Shown here piece after piece: positions 1 through 10,183 of a stretch of DNA of 35,405 bases. The notes beneath the pieces were generated by a model. It did no database searches. It was not told the DNA's origin and saw only the letters and a program-made list of their open reading frames with translations. This DNA comes from Aquincola sp. GTDB lineage: Bacteria; Pseudomonadota; Gammaproteobacteria; Burkholderiales; Burkholderiaceae_C. How positions within the stretch are numbered: the stretch's first letter is position 1; the number at the start of each line of letters is the position of its first letter. The translations under genes were made by a program, and so were the position numbers. Location: NCBI GenBank assembly GCA_022841885.1, contig JALHQP010000026.1:1-35405 (forward strand), written 5' to 3'.

Positions 1-448
1 CGGCACCGGACAGGGCGCCCAGCACATCGCCCTTGGTCACGCGGCCGTCGCGGCCGGTGCCGGCCACCGAGCCGGCAGCCAGCTGGTTGTCGGCCATCAG
101 CTTGGCGGCGGCGGGCATCGCGATGCCCGACTTGTCGCTGGCAGCGGGCGCCGCAGCCGCCGCGGGTGCCGCGGTTGCCGCAGCGGGCGCGGCGGCGCTG
201 GCCTTGCCTTCGGTGTCGATCTTTGCGATCACCTGATCACTCGCCACGGTGCCGCCGCCGGCGACCACATGCGCCGCCAGCACGCCGGCAGCCGGTGCCG
301 GCACCTCGAGCACGACCTTGTCGGTTTCGATCTCGATCAGGATCTCATCCAGCGCCACGGCTTCGCCGGGCTGCTTCTTCCACTGCAGGAGGGTGGCTTC
401 CGCGACCGACTCGGACAGTTGCGGGACTTTGACTTCAACGATGGCCAT
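1..448 (-). CDS. odhB: Dihydrolipoyllysine-residue succinyltransferase, E2 of 2-oxoglutarate dehydrogenase (partial, N-terminal part)
   Basis: This is the E2 component of the 2-oxoglutarate dehydrogenase complex, which transfers the succinyl group to CoA in the TCA cycle. Only about the first 149 residues lie in the window; the catalytic domain is beyond the left edge. Visible are an N-terminal biotinyl/lipoyl domain with the lipoylation motif ETDKVVLEVP (lipoyl lysine about residue 44), an Ala/Pro-rich flexible linker around residues 78-100, and the start of the peripheral-subunit (E3) binding domain with GIAMPAAAKLM and GTGRDGRVTKGDVL. It begins with ATG 18 bases after the odhA stop on the same strand, so the two are almost certainly one operon. 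Neighbour and linker type favour the succinyltransferase over the pyruvate dehydrogenase E2. The truncation is due to the window edge only. Confidence 0.95.
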   Translation of the reverse strand, partial: MAIVEVKVPQLSESVAEATLLQWKKQPGEAVALDEILIEIETDKVVLEVPAPAAGVLAAHVVAGGGTVASDQVIAKIDTEGKASAAAPAAATAAPAAAAAPAASDKSGIAMPAAAKLMADNQLAAGSVAGTGRDGRVTKGDVLGALSGA

Positions 449-466
449 TGTTGTTTTCCGTCTTGA

Positions 467-3325
<2,859 letters not shown>

Positions 3326-3329
3326 CTTT

Positions 3330-3420
3330 GCTCACCTTTCACCGCGGTCTGCGCGGCGTCGATGGGTTGCACAACCTTCCGCGACCCGGCTTCACCGGTG
3401 GGCGGACTAGCGTTTCCGCC
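3330..3420 (-). ncRNA. Candidate sucA RNA motif in the odhA 5' leader
   Basis: The roughly 160-nt leader upstream of odhA can fold, read on the minus strand, into several hairpins in series. The first has a 6-bp stem GGCGGA/TCCGCC at 3401-3420. Next come CCGG/CCGG around 3385-3399, then GGTT-GTGC-AACC at 3365-3376, and GC-rich complementary segments (CGCGG and CCGCG) running into the Shine-Dalgarno region. A conserved cis-acting 'sucA RNA' is known only from leaders of sucA/odhA genes in Burkholderiales (recalled from comparative-genomic RNA motif work). Location and organism type match. I have not aligned it to the family model, so identity with that motif is inference while the stems are directly visible. 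Confidence 0.55.
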
Positions 3421-3487
3421 TTGCATCAACGGGCCTGCGGCCAGTGGCAAGGGTTTGGAAGGACCAGTTCAAGAACTCAAGGCCGGC

Positions 3488-3496
3488 ACTCTAGCA
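3488..3496 (-). promoter_or_regulatory. Possible extended -10 promoter for odhAB
   Basis: On the minus strand TGCTAGAGT fits an extended -10 (TGnTAnnnT, with TAGAGT matching TATAAT at 4 of 6). It lies about 160 bases before the odhA start, which would place the structured leader inside the transcript. No good -35 is seen at normal spacing: a TTGTCA lies 22 bases upstream, too far. Confidence 0.3.
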
Positions 3497-3584
3497 CCGA
3501 AGGCTGGCGCTACCTTGACAAATGCGGGGCGAACAACACGCTGATCGTGGCATGTCGCGCAGCGCAGACTGCGACGCTCGGCGG

Positions 3585-3875
3585 ATGAGCGCGCGAGTGA
3601 TCACCATCCACGCCGACGCACCTTCCAAGCCGCCCACCGGCCAGGCGTGCAACGGTTGCGGCGTGTGCTGCCTGGCCGAGCCCTGCCCGCTCGGCGTGCT
3701 GGTGAGCCGGCGGCTGAGCGGCCCCTGCGCCGCGTTGCGCTGGGACCACGCAGGTCGCCACTACCGCTGCGGCCTGGTGTCGCGCGACCGGCCCTGGTGG
3801 TCCGCCCTCGCCCGCCGCTGGATCGCCGCCGGCCGCGGCTGCGACTCGGACGCCGAGGTCGCCGCGGCGGCCTGA
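3585..3875 (+). CDS. Small cysteine-cluster protein (YkgJ-like), function unknown
   Basis: A 96-residue protein starting MSARVITIH. Its main feature is a cysteine cluster near residues 21-33, CNGCGVCCLAEPC (CxxCxxCCx4C), followed by three more cysteines (GPCAAL, YRCGLV, GCDSD). The spacing resembles the YkgJ/UPF0153 zinc or iron-sulfur cluster family, although the protein is shorter than many members. An in-frame upstream start at 3522 exists, but the extra 21 residues are low-quality sequence that would reach into the odhA promoter region, so the inner ATG is preferred. The gene diverges from odhA and converges on the lipoprotein gene ending at 3883, only 7 bases away. The metal-binding role is inferred from cysteines alone. 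Confidence 0.7.
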   Translation: MSARVITIHADAPSKPPTGQACNGCGVCCLAEPCPLGVLVSRRLSGPCAALRWDHAGRHYRCGLVSRDRPWWSALARRWIAAGRGCDSDAEVAAAA

Positions 3876-3882
3876 TCCGCGC

Positions 3883-4059
3883 TCAGGGCGCCGACGCGGC
3901 CGACGCCGCCGGCTTGGTCGGCAGCGGCACCGTGCCGCCGACCGACACCCCCACGCCGCCGCGCGAGCCGATCGGAATGCCGATGCCCACGCCGACGCCC
4001 ACCGACCCGCAGGCGGTCAATGCCGCCAGCGCCAGAGTTGTCATGGCCATGCGCTTCAT
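3883..4059 (-). CDS. Small Gly/Val-rich lipoprotein
   Basis: A 58-residue predicted lipoprotein. The N-terminus MKRMAMTTLALAALTAC is a basic start, a hydrophobic stretch and a lipobox L-T-A-C with the lipidated cysteine at residue 17. The mature part is a short alternating Gly/Val tract (VGVGVGIGIPIG, GGVGVSVGG), then TVPLP and an Ala/Ser-rich tail. Its ATG overlaps the stop of the upstream nitronate monooxygenase-like gene by 4 bases (ATGA), so it is the last gene of the etfBA-dehydrogenase operon and probably translationally coupled. Function is unknown. Similar Gly/Val-repeat small lipoproteins are, to my memory, frequent in Burkholderiales. It is easily missed because of its size. Confidence 0.72.
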   Translation of the reverse strand: MKRMAMTTLALAALTACGSVGVGVGIGIPIGSRGGVGVSVGGTVPLPTKPAASAASAP

Positions 4060-5036
4060 GCCACCTCCACGGGCCGTTCGGCCACCAGACGTCCGCGCAC
4101 CTCGCCGTACTCGCGCGCCAGCCGGTCGACCAGCGCGGCCGCCGGCAGCACGGCCTTGACGGCCGCGATGCCCTGGCCGCAGCCCCAGATGTCCTTCCAG
4201 GCCTTGCCCTTCGAGCCCTCGCCGGCGCCGAAATTCATCTTGCTCGGGTCGCTCTCGGGCAAGTTGTCGGGGTCCAGGCCCGCGGCGCGGATCGAGGGTG
4301 CCAGGTAGTTGCCGTGCACGCCGGTGAACAGGCTCGAGTAGACGATGTCGTCGCTGGTGCCGTCGACGATGGCTTGCTTGTAGGCGTCGGACGCCCGTGC
4401 CTCCTCGGTGGCGATGAAGGCCGAGCCGATGTAGGCCAGGTCGGCGCCCATCGCCTGCGCGGCCAGGACGCCGCCGCCGGTGGCAATCGCCCCGGACAGC
4501 GCCAGCGGCCCGTTGAACCACTCACGGATCTCCTGGATCAGCGCCAGCGGGCTCTTGACGCCGGCGTGCCCGCCGGCACCCGCGGCCACCGCAATCAGGC
4601 CGTCGGCGCCCTTCTCGATCGCCTTCTTCGCAAAGAAGTTGTTGATGATGTCGTGCAGCACGATGCCGCCCCAGGCGTGCACGGCGTCGTTGACGTCGGT
4701 GCGCGCACCGAGCGAGGTGATCACCACCGGCACCTTGTACTTCGCGCACACCTGCATGTCGTGCTCGAGGCGGTCGTTGCTCTTGTGCACGATCTGGTTG
4801 ATCGCGAACGGCGCCGCCGGGCGCTCGGGATGCGCGCGGTCCCAGGCGGCCAAGCCCTCGGTGATCTCGGCCAGCCACTCGTCGAGTTGCGCGGCCGGGC
4901 GTGCGTTCAACGCCGGCATCGCCCCGACAATGCCCGAGGTGCATTGCGCAACCACCAGCTTCGGGTTGCTGATGATGAACAGCGGCGCGCCGATCACCGG
5001 CAGGCGCAGCTTCTGCAGAACAGGTGGCAAGGCCAT
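4056..5036 (-). CDS. Nitronate monooxygenase / 2-nitropropane dioxygenase-family flavin oxidoreductase
   Basis: A 326-aa FMN-dependent TIM-barrel protein of the nitronate monooxygenase (NPD) family. Seen are the start MALPPVLQKLRLPVIGAPLF, the SNPKLVVAQCTSGIVG segment that lines the FMN site, AGAGGHAG with the family's conserved histidine near residues 150-157, and the phosphate-binding PLALSGAIATGGGVLAAQAMGAD / AYIGSAFIATEEA region. The C-terminus contains GSKGKAWKDIWGCGQGI. Its ATG shares one base with the TGA of the upstream acyl-CoA dehydrogenase gene, and its own stop overlaps the lipoprotein start, so the three are coupled. The family includes nitronate detoxifying enzymes but also NAD(P)H:quinone reductases and enzymes of unknown substrate. 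Position beside an acyl-CoA dehydrogenase and ETF suggests a role linked to acyl-CoA metabolism, which is inference. Confidence 0.85.
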   Translation of the reverse strand: MALPPVLQKLRLPVIGAPLFIISNPKLVVAQCTSGIVGAMPALNARPAAQLDEWLAEITEGLAAWDRAHPERPAAPFAINQIVHKSNDRLEHDMQVCAKYKVPVVITSLGARTDVNDAVHAWGGIVLHDIINNFFAKKAIEKGADGLIAVAAGAGGHAGVKSPLALIQEIREWFNGPLALSGAIATGGGVLAAQAMGADLAYIGSAFIATEEARASDAYKQAIVDGTSDDIVYSSLFTGVHGNYLAPSIRAAGLDPDNLPESDPSKMNFGAGEGSKGKAWKDIWGCGQGIAAVKAVLPAAALVDRLAREYGEVRGRLVAERPVEVA

Positions 5037-6805
5037 CAGAACGCCTCCAGCGCCATCTCGGTCACTGCGGCATGGCCGTCGATGATCGAGTCGCGCACGC
5101 CCGGCACCTTCGACAGGATGTGCTCGGCGTAGAAGCGCGCGGTCGCGGCCTTGGCGGCCATGAAGGAGGCATCTTCCGTGGCCTTGTCCTCGGCCACGAT
5201 CAGTGCGCGCGCCATCTGCCAGCCGGCGACCAGGTTGCCGGCCAGCATCAAGTAGGGCACCGAGCCGGCGAACACCGCATTGGGGCTGGCCTTGGTCTGC
5301 CCGGCGACGAAGTCCACCACCTCGACGAAGGCCTTGCGCGCGGCGCTCAGGTGCTTGTGCATCGCCTTCGACGCCGCGCTCGAGCGCTTGGCGAGCGCGG
5401 CTTCGGTCGTCTCGACCTGCCTGGCGATCGCCTTGGCCACCTGGCCGCCGTCGCGCGCCGTCTTGCGGCCCACCAGGTCGTTGGCCTGGATCGCGGTCGT
5501 GCCTTCGTAGATGGTCAAGATCTTGGCGTCGCGCAGGTGCTGCGCCGCGCCGGTCTCCTCGATGAAGCCCATGCCGCCGTGCACCTGCACGCCCAGCGAC
5601 GCGACCTCGAGGCTCATCTCGGTGCTGTAGCCCTTCACCAGCGGCACCAGGAATTCGTAGAAGGCCTGGTTCTGCTGGCGCGCGGCGGGATCCGGATGGT
5701 GGTGCGCGGCGTCGTGGGCTGCCGCGGCAACGAGGGCCATCGCGCGGCAGCCCTCGGTGTAGGCACGCATCGTCAGCAGCATGCGCTTCACGTCGGGGTG
5801 GTGGATGATCGGTGCGGCCTTGTTCATCGAACCGTCGACCGGGCGGCTCTGCACGCGATCGCGCGCATAGCCCACCGCCTGCTGGTAGGCGCGCTCGGCC
5901 ACCGCCACGCCCTGCATGCCGACCTGGTAGCGCGCGGCGTTCATCATGATGAACATGTACTCGAGACCGCGGTTCTCCTGGCCGATCAGGTGCGCGACCG
6001 CGCCGCCGTGGTCGCCGTACTGCAGCACGGCCGTCGGGCTGGCCTTGATGCCGAGCTTGTGCTCGATCGACACGCAGTGCACGTCGTTGCGCGTGCCGTC
6101 CGGCAGAACCTTCGGACAGATGAACAGCGAAATGCCCTTCACGCCCTCCGGTGCACCGGTCACGCGCGCGAGCACTAGGTGGACGATGTTGTCCGCCATG
6201 TCGTGCTCGCCGTAGGTGATGAAGATCTTGGTGCCGAACAGCTTGTAGCTGCCGTCGGGCTGCGGCTCGGCGCGCGTGCGCACCTGGGCCAGGTCGCTGC
6301 CGGCCTGCGGCTCGGTCAGGTTCATCGTGCCGGTCCAGCTGCCGTCGACGAAATGCGGGATGTAGTGGTGCTGCTGCTCCGGCGTGCCGGCGGTCAGCAG
6401 TGCCTCGATCGCGCCGTCGGTCAGCAGCGGGCACAGCGCGAAGCTCAGGTTTGCGCTGTTGAGCATCTCGGTGCAGGCCGCGGCGATCGTCTTGGGCAGG
6501 CCCTGGCCGCCGAAGTCGGTCGGGTGCTGCAGGCCCTGCCAGCCGCCTTCGCCGAACTGCTTGAACGCTGCCTTGAAGCCCGGCGTCGTGGTCACCACGC
6601 CGCCCTTCCACGACGACGGGTTCAGGTCGCCGTCGCGGTTCAGCGGCGCGACCACACCTTCGTTGAACCTGGCGCATTCCTCGAGCACCGCCACGGCGGT
6701 GTCGACGCCGGCGTCCTCGAAACCCGGCAGCTGGGCCACGGCCTCGAGGTCGGCCAGCTCCTTCATGCAGAACAGCATGTCCTTGACGGGTGCCCGGTAG
6801 CTCAT
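5036..6805 (-). CDS. Acyl-CoA dehydrogenase with C-terminal extension (about 590-aa class)
   Basis: An FAD-dependent acyl-CoA dehydrogenase of 589 aa, the long class with an extra N-terminal segment (MSYRAPVKDMLFCMKEL) and a C-terminal domain of about 130 residues. Seen are the FAD/substrate motif NLTEPQAGSDL, the FGTKIFITYGEHDM region, HKLGIKASPTAVL, GGMGFIEETGAAQHLRDA and the IYEGTTAIQANDLVGRK segment that holds the family's catalytic glutamate. This class is often annotated DmdC-like (3-methylmercaptopropionyl-CoA dehydrogenase), but the substrate cannot be told from sequence; fatty acyl-CoA or other acyl-CoAs are equally possible. It would pass electrons to the ETF encoded 55 bases upstream. 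A GGAG-type ribosome binding site precedes the ATG. Confidence 0.9.
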   Translation of the reverse strand: MSYRAPVKDMLFCMKELADLEAVAQLPGFEDAGVDTAVAVLEECARFNEGVVAPLNRDGDLNPSSWKGGVVTTTPGFKAAFKQFGEGGWQGLQHPTDFGGQGLPKTIAAACTEMLNSANLSFALCPLLTDGAIEALLTAGTPEQQHHYIPHFVDGSWTGTMNLTEPQAGSDLAQVRTRAEPQPDGSYKLFGTKIFITYGEHDMADNIVHLVLARVTGAPEGVKGISLFICPKVLPDGTRNDVHCVSIEHKLGIKASPTAVLQYGDHGGAVAHLIGQENRGLEYMFIMMNAARYQVGMQGVAVAERAYQQAVGYARDRVQSRPVDGSMNKAAPIIHHPDVKRMLLTMRAYTEGCRAMALVAAAAHDAAHHHPDPAARQQNQAFYEFLVPLVKGYSTEMSLEVASLGVQVHGGMGFIEETGAAQHLRDAKILTIYEGTTAIQANDLVGRKTARDGGQVAKAIARQVETTEAALAKRSSAASKAMHKHLSAARKAFVEVVDFVAGQTKASPNAVFAGSVPYLMLAGNLVAGWQMARALIVAEDKATEDASFMAAKAATARFYAEHILSKVPGVRDSIIDGHAAVTEMALEAF

Positions 6806-6829
6806 CGTTGTCTCCAGAACATAAGGACA

Positions 6830-6847
6830 GGGCGCCGCACGGCGCCC
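6830..6847 (-). other. Perfect intergenic hairpin between etfA and the acyl-CoA dehydrogenase gene
   Basis: GGGCGCCG-CA-CGGCGCCC is a perfect 8-bp inverted repeat in the 55-base gap between etfA (stop 6861) and the dehydrogenase start (6805). No T-run follows on the minus strand, so it is not a classical terminator. It could tune relative expression or stabilise the etfBA end of the message. Confidence 0.55.
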
Positions 6848-6860
6848 GCTCGCCTGTTAG

Positions 6861-7790
6861 CTATAACTTTTCGATCAGCTCGGGCACGGCGGTGAACAGG
6901 TCGGCCTCCAGCCCGTAGTCGGCAATGCTGAAGATCGGCGCCTCGGGGTCCTTGTTGATGGCCACGATGACCTTGCTGTCCTTCATGCCCGCCAGGTGCT
7001 GGATCGCGCCGCTGATGCCGCAGGCGATGTACAGCTGCGGCGCAACGATCTTGCCGGTCTGGCCGACCTGCCAGTCGTTGGGCGCGTAGCCGGCATCCAC
7101 CGCGGCGCGGCTGGCGCCCAGCGCGGCGCCGAGCTTGTCGGCCAGCGGCGTGAGGACTTCGGTGAACTTGTCCGAGCTGCCCAGCGCGCGGCCGCCGCTG
7201 ACGATGATCTTGGCGGCCGTCAGCTCCGGGCGGTCGAGCTTGACGATCTCGGCGCCGACGAAGCTGGAGGTGCCACTGTCGGCCACGGCCTCGATCTTCT
7301 CCACCGCCGCGCTGCCGCCGGCGGCCGCCGGGTCGAAGCCGGTGGTGCGCACCGTGATCACCTTGATGGCATCGGTGCTCTGCACCGTGGCGATCGCGTT
7401 GCCGGCGTAGATCGGGCGCTCGAAGGTGTCGGCGCTGATGACCTTGCTGGCGTCGCTGATCTGGCCCATGTCGAGCAGCGCGGCCACACGCGGGGCGACG
7501 TTCTTGCCGTGCGCGGTGGCGGGGAACAGCAGGTGGCTGTAGTTCTTGGCCACCGCGAGAACCTGCGCTGCGACGTTTTCGGCCAGCTGCTCCTTCAGGC
7601 TCGCGCCGTCGGCATGCAGCACCTTGGCCACGCCGGCGATGCTCGCGGCAGCCTGGGCCGCACCTTGCGCGTCCTGGCCGGCGATCAGCACATGGACTTC
7701 ACCGCCGCACTGGAGCGCTGCGGTGACGGTGTTGAGCGTGGCGCCCTTGAGGGTGCCGTGGTCGTGTTCGGCAATGACGAGGACAGCCAT
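6861..7790 (-). CDS. etfA: Electron transfer flavoprotein alpha subunit
   Basis: The alpha subunit (309 aa) of the FAD-containing electron carrier that takes electrons from acyl-CoA dehydrogenases and hands them to ETF:ubiquinone oxidoreductase. The N-terminal ETF domain begins [21 protein letters not shown]. The C-terminal FAD domain shows the family signature: [46 protein letters not shown], and [16 protein letters not shown]. The start codon follows the etfB stop by one base, so translation is coupled. It ends with TAG at 6861, 55 bases before the acyl-CoA dehydrogenase gene. Confidence 0.97.
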   Translation of the reverse strand: MAVLVIAEHDHGTLKGATLNTVTAALQCGGEVHVLIAGQDAQGAAQAAASIAGVAKVLHADGASLKEQLAENVAAQVLAVAKNYSHLLFPATAHGKNVAPRVAALLDMGQISDASKVISADTFERPIYAGNAIATVQSTDAIKVITVRTTGFDPAAAGGSAAVEKIEAVADSGTSSFVGAEIVKLDRPELTAAKIIVSGGRALGSSDKFTEVLTPLADKLGAALGASRAAVDAGYAPNDWQVGQTGKIVAPQLYIACGISGAIQHLAGMKDSKVIVAINKDPEAPIFSIADYGLEADLFTAVPELIEKL

Positions 7791-7791
7791 C

Positions 7792-8541
7792 TCAGATCAC
7801 CTTCGCTTCGTTCTTCAGCTTGTCCACCAGGGCCGCCACGTCGGGCACCTTGACGCCGGCGCCGCGCTTGGGCGGCTCGACGACCTTCAGGGTCTTGATG
7901 CGCGGGGCCACGTCCACGCCCAGGTCGGCGGGCTTGAAGACGTCGAGCGTCTTCTTCTTGGCCTTCATGATGTTGGGCAGCGTGACGTAGCGCGGCTCGT
8001 TCAGGCGCAGGTCGGTGGTCACCACGGCCGGCAGGTTCAGGCGCACGGTCTCGAGGCCGCCGTCGACCTCGCGGGTCACGCTGACCTTGCCGTCGGCGAT
8101 CTCGACCTTCGACGCGAAGGTGCCCTGCGGCAGGTTGGCGAGTGCGGCCAGCATCTGCCCGGTCTGGTTGCAGTCGTCGTCGATGGCCTGCTTACCGAGG
8201 ATGACCAGGCCGGGCTGCTCCTTGTCGACCAGCGCCTTGAGCAGCTTGGCCACGGCCAGCGGCTGCAGTTCGTCAGCGCATTCGACCAGGATGGCGCGGT
8301 CGGCGCCGATGGCCATCGCAGTGCGCAGGGTCTCCTGGCACTGGGGGACGCCGCAGGACACGGCGATGACCTCGGTGGCCACGCCCTTCTCCTTCAGCCG
8401 CACCGCCTCTTCGACGGCGATCTCGTCGAAGGGGTTCATGCTCATCTTGACGTTGGCGATGTCCACGCCCGTGCCATCGGCCTTGACCCGCACCTTGACG
8501 TTGTAGTCGACCACCCGTTTCACGGGCACCAGGACCTTCAT
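7792..8541 (-). CDS. etfB: Electron transfer flavoprotein beta subunit
   Basis: The beta subunit (249 aa, AMP-binding) of ETF. It begins [20 protein letters not shown] and carries the family features [18 protein letters not shown], a GADRAILVE segment, [21 protein letters not shown], and the recognition-loop region [20 protein letters not shown]. An in-frame ATG also lies 9 bases upstream, but GAGGAG sits 9 bases before the chosen ATG and directly abuts the upstream one, so 8541 is the better start. First gene of the operon etfB-etfA-acyl-CoA dehydrogenase-oxidoreductase-lipoprotein. Two palindromic operator candidates lie in the 105 bases in front of it. Confidence 0.97.
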   Translation of the reverse strand: MKVLVPVKRVVDYNVKVRVKADGTGVDIANVKMSMNPFDEIAVEEAVRLKEKGVATEVIAVSCGVPQCQETLRTAMAIGADRAILVECADELQPLAVAKLLKALVDKEQPGLVILGKQAIDDDCNQTGQMLAALANLPQGTFASKVEIADGKVSVTREVDGGLETVRLNLPAVVTTDLRLNEPRYVTLPNIMKAKKKTLDVFKPADLGVDVAPRIKTLKVVEPPKRGAGVKVPDVAALVDKLKNEAKVI

Positions 8542-8562
8542 GCGACGCATCTCCTCGCGCAA

Positions 8563-8578
8563 TTGACGTTAACGTAAA
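8563..8578 (-). promoter_or_regulatory. LiuR-like operator upstream of etfBA
   Basis: The sequence TTGACGTTAACGTAAA holds the perfect 10-bp palindrome ACGTTAACGT (8566-8575), extended to 16 bp with one mismatch. It is close to the box recalled for LiuR, the MerR-family regulator of branched-chain amino acid and acyl-CoA catabolism in proteobacteria. A TAGAAT -10 candidate on the minus strand (8584-8589) puts the start of transcription inside the box, 25-40 bases before the etfB ATG. Confidence 0.6.
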
Positions 8579-8625
8579 GTGGGATTCTAGGTCGCCGCCC
8601 CAGGGCGACCGGCCGCCCGAACGAT

Positions 8626-8647
8626 AAATCGAACGACCGTTCTATTT
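8626..8647. promoter_or_regulatory. TetR-type palindromic operator upstream of etfBA (FadP-like candidate)
   Basis: AAATCGAACG-AC-CGTTCTATTT is a 22-bp inverted repeat with 10-base arms and one mismatched pair. It starts about 85 bases upstream of etfB and touches the stop codon of the MFS gene. The core GAACG-N2-CGTTC resembles operators of TetR-family fatty-acid regulators such as FadP of betaproteobacteria (recalled, not checked). A further CGAACG half-site precedes it by 12 bases. Confidence 0.5.
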
Positions 8648-9969
8648 TAGGGCGCCGTCCCCAGCACCGGCTGTCGCGGCGGTGTCAGCGCCTCGCGGGC
8701 ACCGCGGTCCACGTCCACGCGACGCAGCAGCACCAGGCCGACGACGAAGAAGATCGCGGTCGAGCCGATCGCCACCCGGTGGTTGCCCGTCGTGGCCCAG
8801 GTCACGAGGCCATACGTCACCGGCCCGACGATCGCCGACAGCCGCGTCGCAAAGGCCCAGAGGCCGAAGAACTCGCCCAGCTGCGCCGGCGGCGCGAGCA
8901 GCCCGGCCATCGCACGGCCCGCCGACTGGCTCGACCCCATGCACAGGCCCGCGACCACGGCCGCCACCCAGAACAGCCCCGGCCCCTGCGCCGCGACGGC
9001 CAGAGCGCACATCACGATCCAGCCCACGAGGGTGATCGCGAGTGCCCGCCGGTGCCCGGTACGGTCCTGCCAGTAACCGAAGGCGAAGGCGCCAACGGCC
9101 GAGGCCACGTTGACCAGAAACACCAGCATCATGGTCTCGGTCTGCTTGAAGCCGAGCACCTGCTCCGCGTACACCGCCGCCAGCGCGATCACCACCGCAA
9201 TGCCGGCCTGGTAGGCCACCGCAGTGGCGAGCAGCCAGCTGAAGTCGCGAAAGCGCTTCGCCTGCTGCCAGGTGCCGCGCAGGCGCCGCAGCGAATCCTG
9301 GAGCCCATGTGCCTCACCCGCCTGCGGCACGGCGCGCTCGCGCAGCAGCGCGAAGGTGGCGAGCGACGCGATGCCGTACACCGCCGCCGTGATCAGCATC
9401 GTGACCGGCACGAACTGCTCGGCCTTCTGCCCCTGGCCCTGGGCCCAGATCACGTAGCCAAGCGACAGCCCGAGCGACAACATGCCGCCGAAGTAGCCGA
9501 AGCTCCAGCCCCAGCCCGACACCTTGCCCAGCGCCTCGCGTTTCGCGAGTTCGGGCAGGAAGGCGGCGGTGAGCGCCTCGCCGTAGGCATAGAACAGGTT
9601 CGACAGCACGATGGCTACCACCGCCAACGCCACGTCGTTGCGCCCCACGCCGACCAGGGCCAGGGTGGCCACCACGCAGGCCGCGGTGGTCAGCATCAGC
9701 AGCCGCTTCTTCGCGGCGCGCAGGTCGGCATAGGCGCCGATCGCCGGCATCGTGAACATCACGATCAGGTTCGACAGCCCGAGCGCCACGGTCCAGGCCA
9801 GCGTGCCCCAGGACGCGCCGTCGGCCACCACACCAACGAAGTAGGCGTTGAACACCGCCGTGAGCACCACGGTCGTGTAGCCCGAGTTGGCGAAGTCGTA
9901 CATCGCCCAGCCGAACACCTCGCGCTTGCGCACGCCGGGGTTCAGGGCGTCTTGTGCAAAGAGGGCCAA
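8647..9969 (-). CDS. MFS transporter, UMF1 family
   Basis: A polytopic inner-membrane protein of about 440 aa with 11-12 hydrophobic segments. The start region REVFGWAMYDFANSGYTTVVLTAVFNAYFV is the signature of the UMF1 family (Vps/Atg22-like major facilitator proteins), and WGWSFGYFGG and the second-half YWQDRTGHRRALA loop agree. Substrate is unknown. The reading frame is open to 10068, but those extra residues would overlap the tRNA-Leu promoter and are not transporter-like. A TTG at 9969 preceded by GAGGA at 7 bases is the best start; a GTG at 9933 is the alternative. It is transcribed away from tRNA-Leu and in the same direction as etfBA, which has its own operator region. Confidence 0.85.
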   Translation of the reverse strand: MALFAQDALNPGVRKREVFGWAMYDFANSGYTTVVLTAVFNAYFVGVVADGASWGTLAWTVALGLSNLIVMFTMPAIGAYADLRAAKKRLLMLTTAACVVATLALVGVGRNDVALAVVAIVLSNLFYAYGEALTAAFLPELAKREALGKVSGWGWSFGYFGGMLSLGLSLGYVIWAQGQGQKAEQFVPVTMLITAAVYGIASLATFALLRERAVPQAGEAHGLQDSLRRLRGTWQQAKRFRDFSWLLATAVAYQAGIAVVIALAAVYAEQVLGFKQTETMMLVFLVNVASAVGAFAFGYWQDRTGHRRALAITLVGWIVMCALAVAAQGPGLFWVAAVVAGLCMGSSQSAGRAMAGLLAPPAQLGEFFGLWAFATRLSAIVGPVTYGLVTWATTGNHRVAIGSTAIFFVVGLVLLRRVDVDRGAREALTPPRQPVLGTAP

Positions 9970-10027
9970 GTGCGGTTCCTCACCTCGCCCCGGGAGGAAC
10001 GAGCGGGCGCAGCTTAGCCGAGCGACC

Positions 10028-10058
10028 GTGACGGACGAGGGGTGCGAGCCCCTATCAT
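10028..10058 (+). promoter_or_regulatory. Probable promoter of tRNA-Leu(UAA)
   Basis: TATCAT at 10053-10058 matches the -10 consensus at 5 of 6 and lies 13 bases before the tRNA 5' end, with a weak TGACGG-type -35 about 18 bases upstream. The position fits a short tRNA leader. Confidence 0.45.
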
Positions 10059-10071
10059 CGGCCGCCACCGA

Positions 10072-10156
10072 GCGCGGGTGACGGAACTGGTAGACGTAGG
10101 GGGCTTAAAACCCCCAGCCGCAAGGCGTATGGGTTCGATTCCCATCCCGCGCACCA
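10072..10156 (+). tRNA. tRNA-Leu (anticodon UAA)
   Basis: An 85-nt cloverleaf. The acceptor stem is GCGCGGG (10072-10078) with CCCGCGC (10146-10152), then discriminator A and an encoded CCA. The anticodon stem GGGGG/CCCCC encloses the loop CTTAAAA with TAA at 10106-10108. The T-arm GGGTTCGATTCCC is intact, and a long class II variable arm is present as expected for leucine. Confidence 0.97.
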
Positions 10157-10183
10157 GGCAACGATGAGAGGTGATCGAACGTG

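Noticed and set aside
4056-6677. A single 873-codon frame that could look like a fusion protein ending in nitronate monooxygenase
   Set aside because: The part before 5036 is an out-of-frame reading of the acyl-CoA dehydrogenase gene; the real protein starts at MALPPVLQKL with a coupled ATG.
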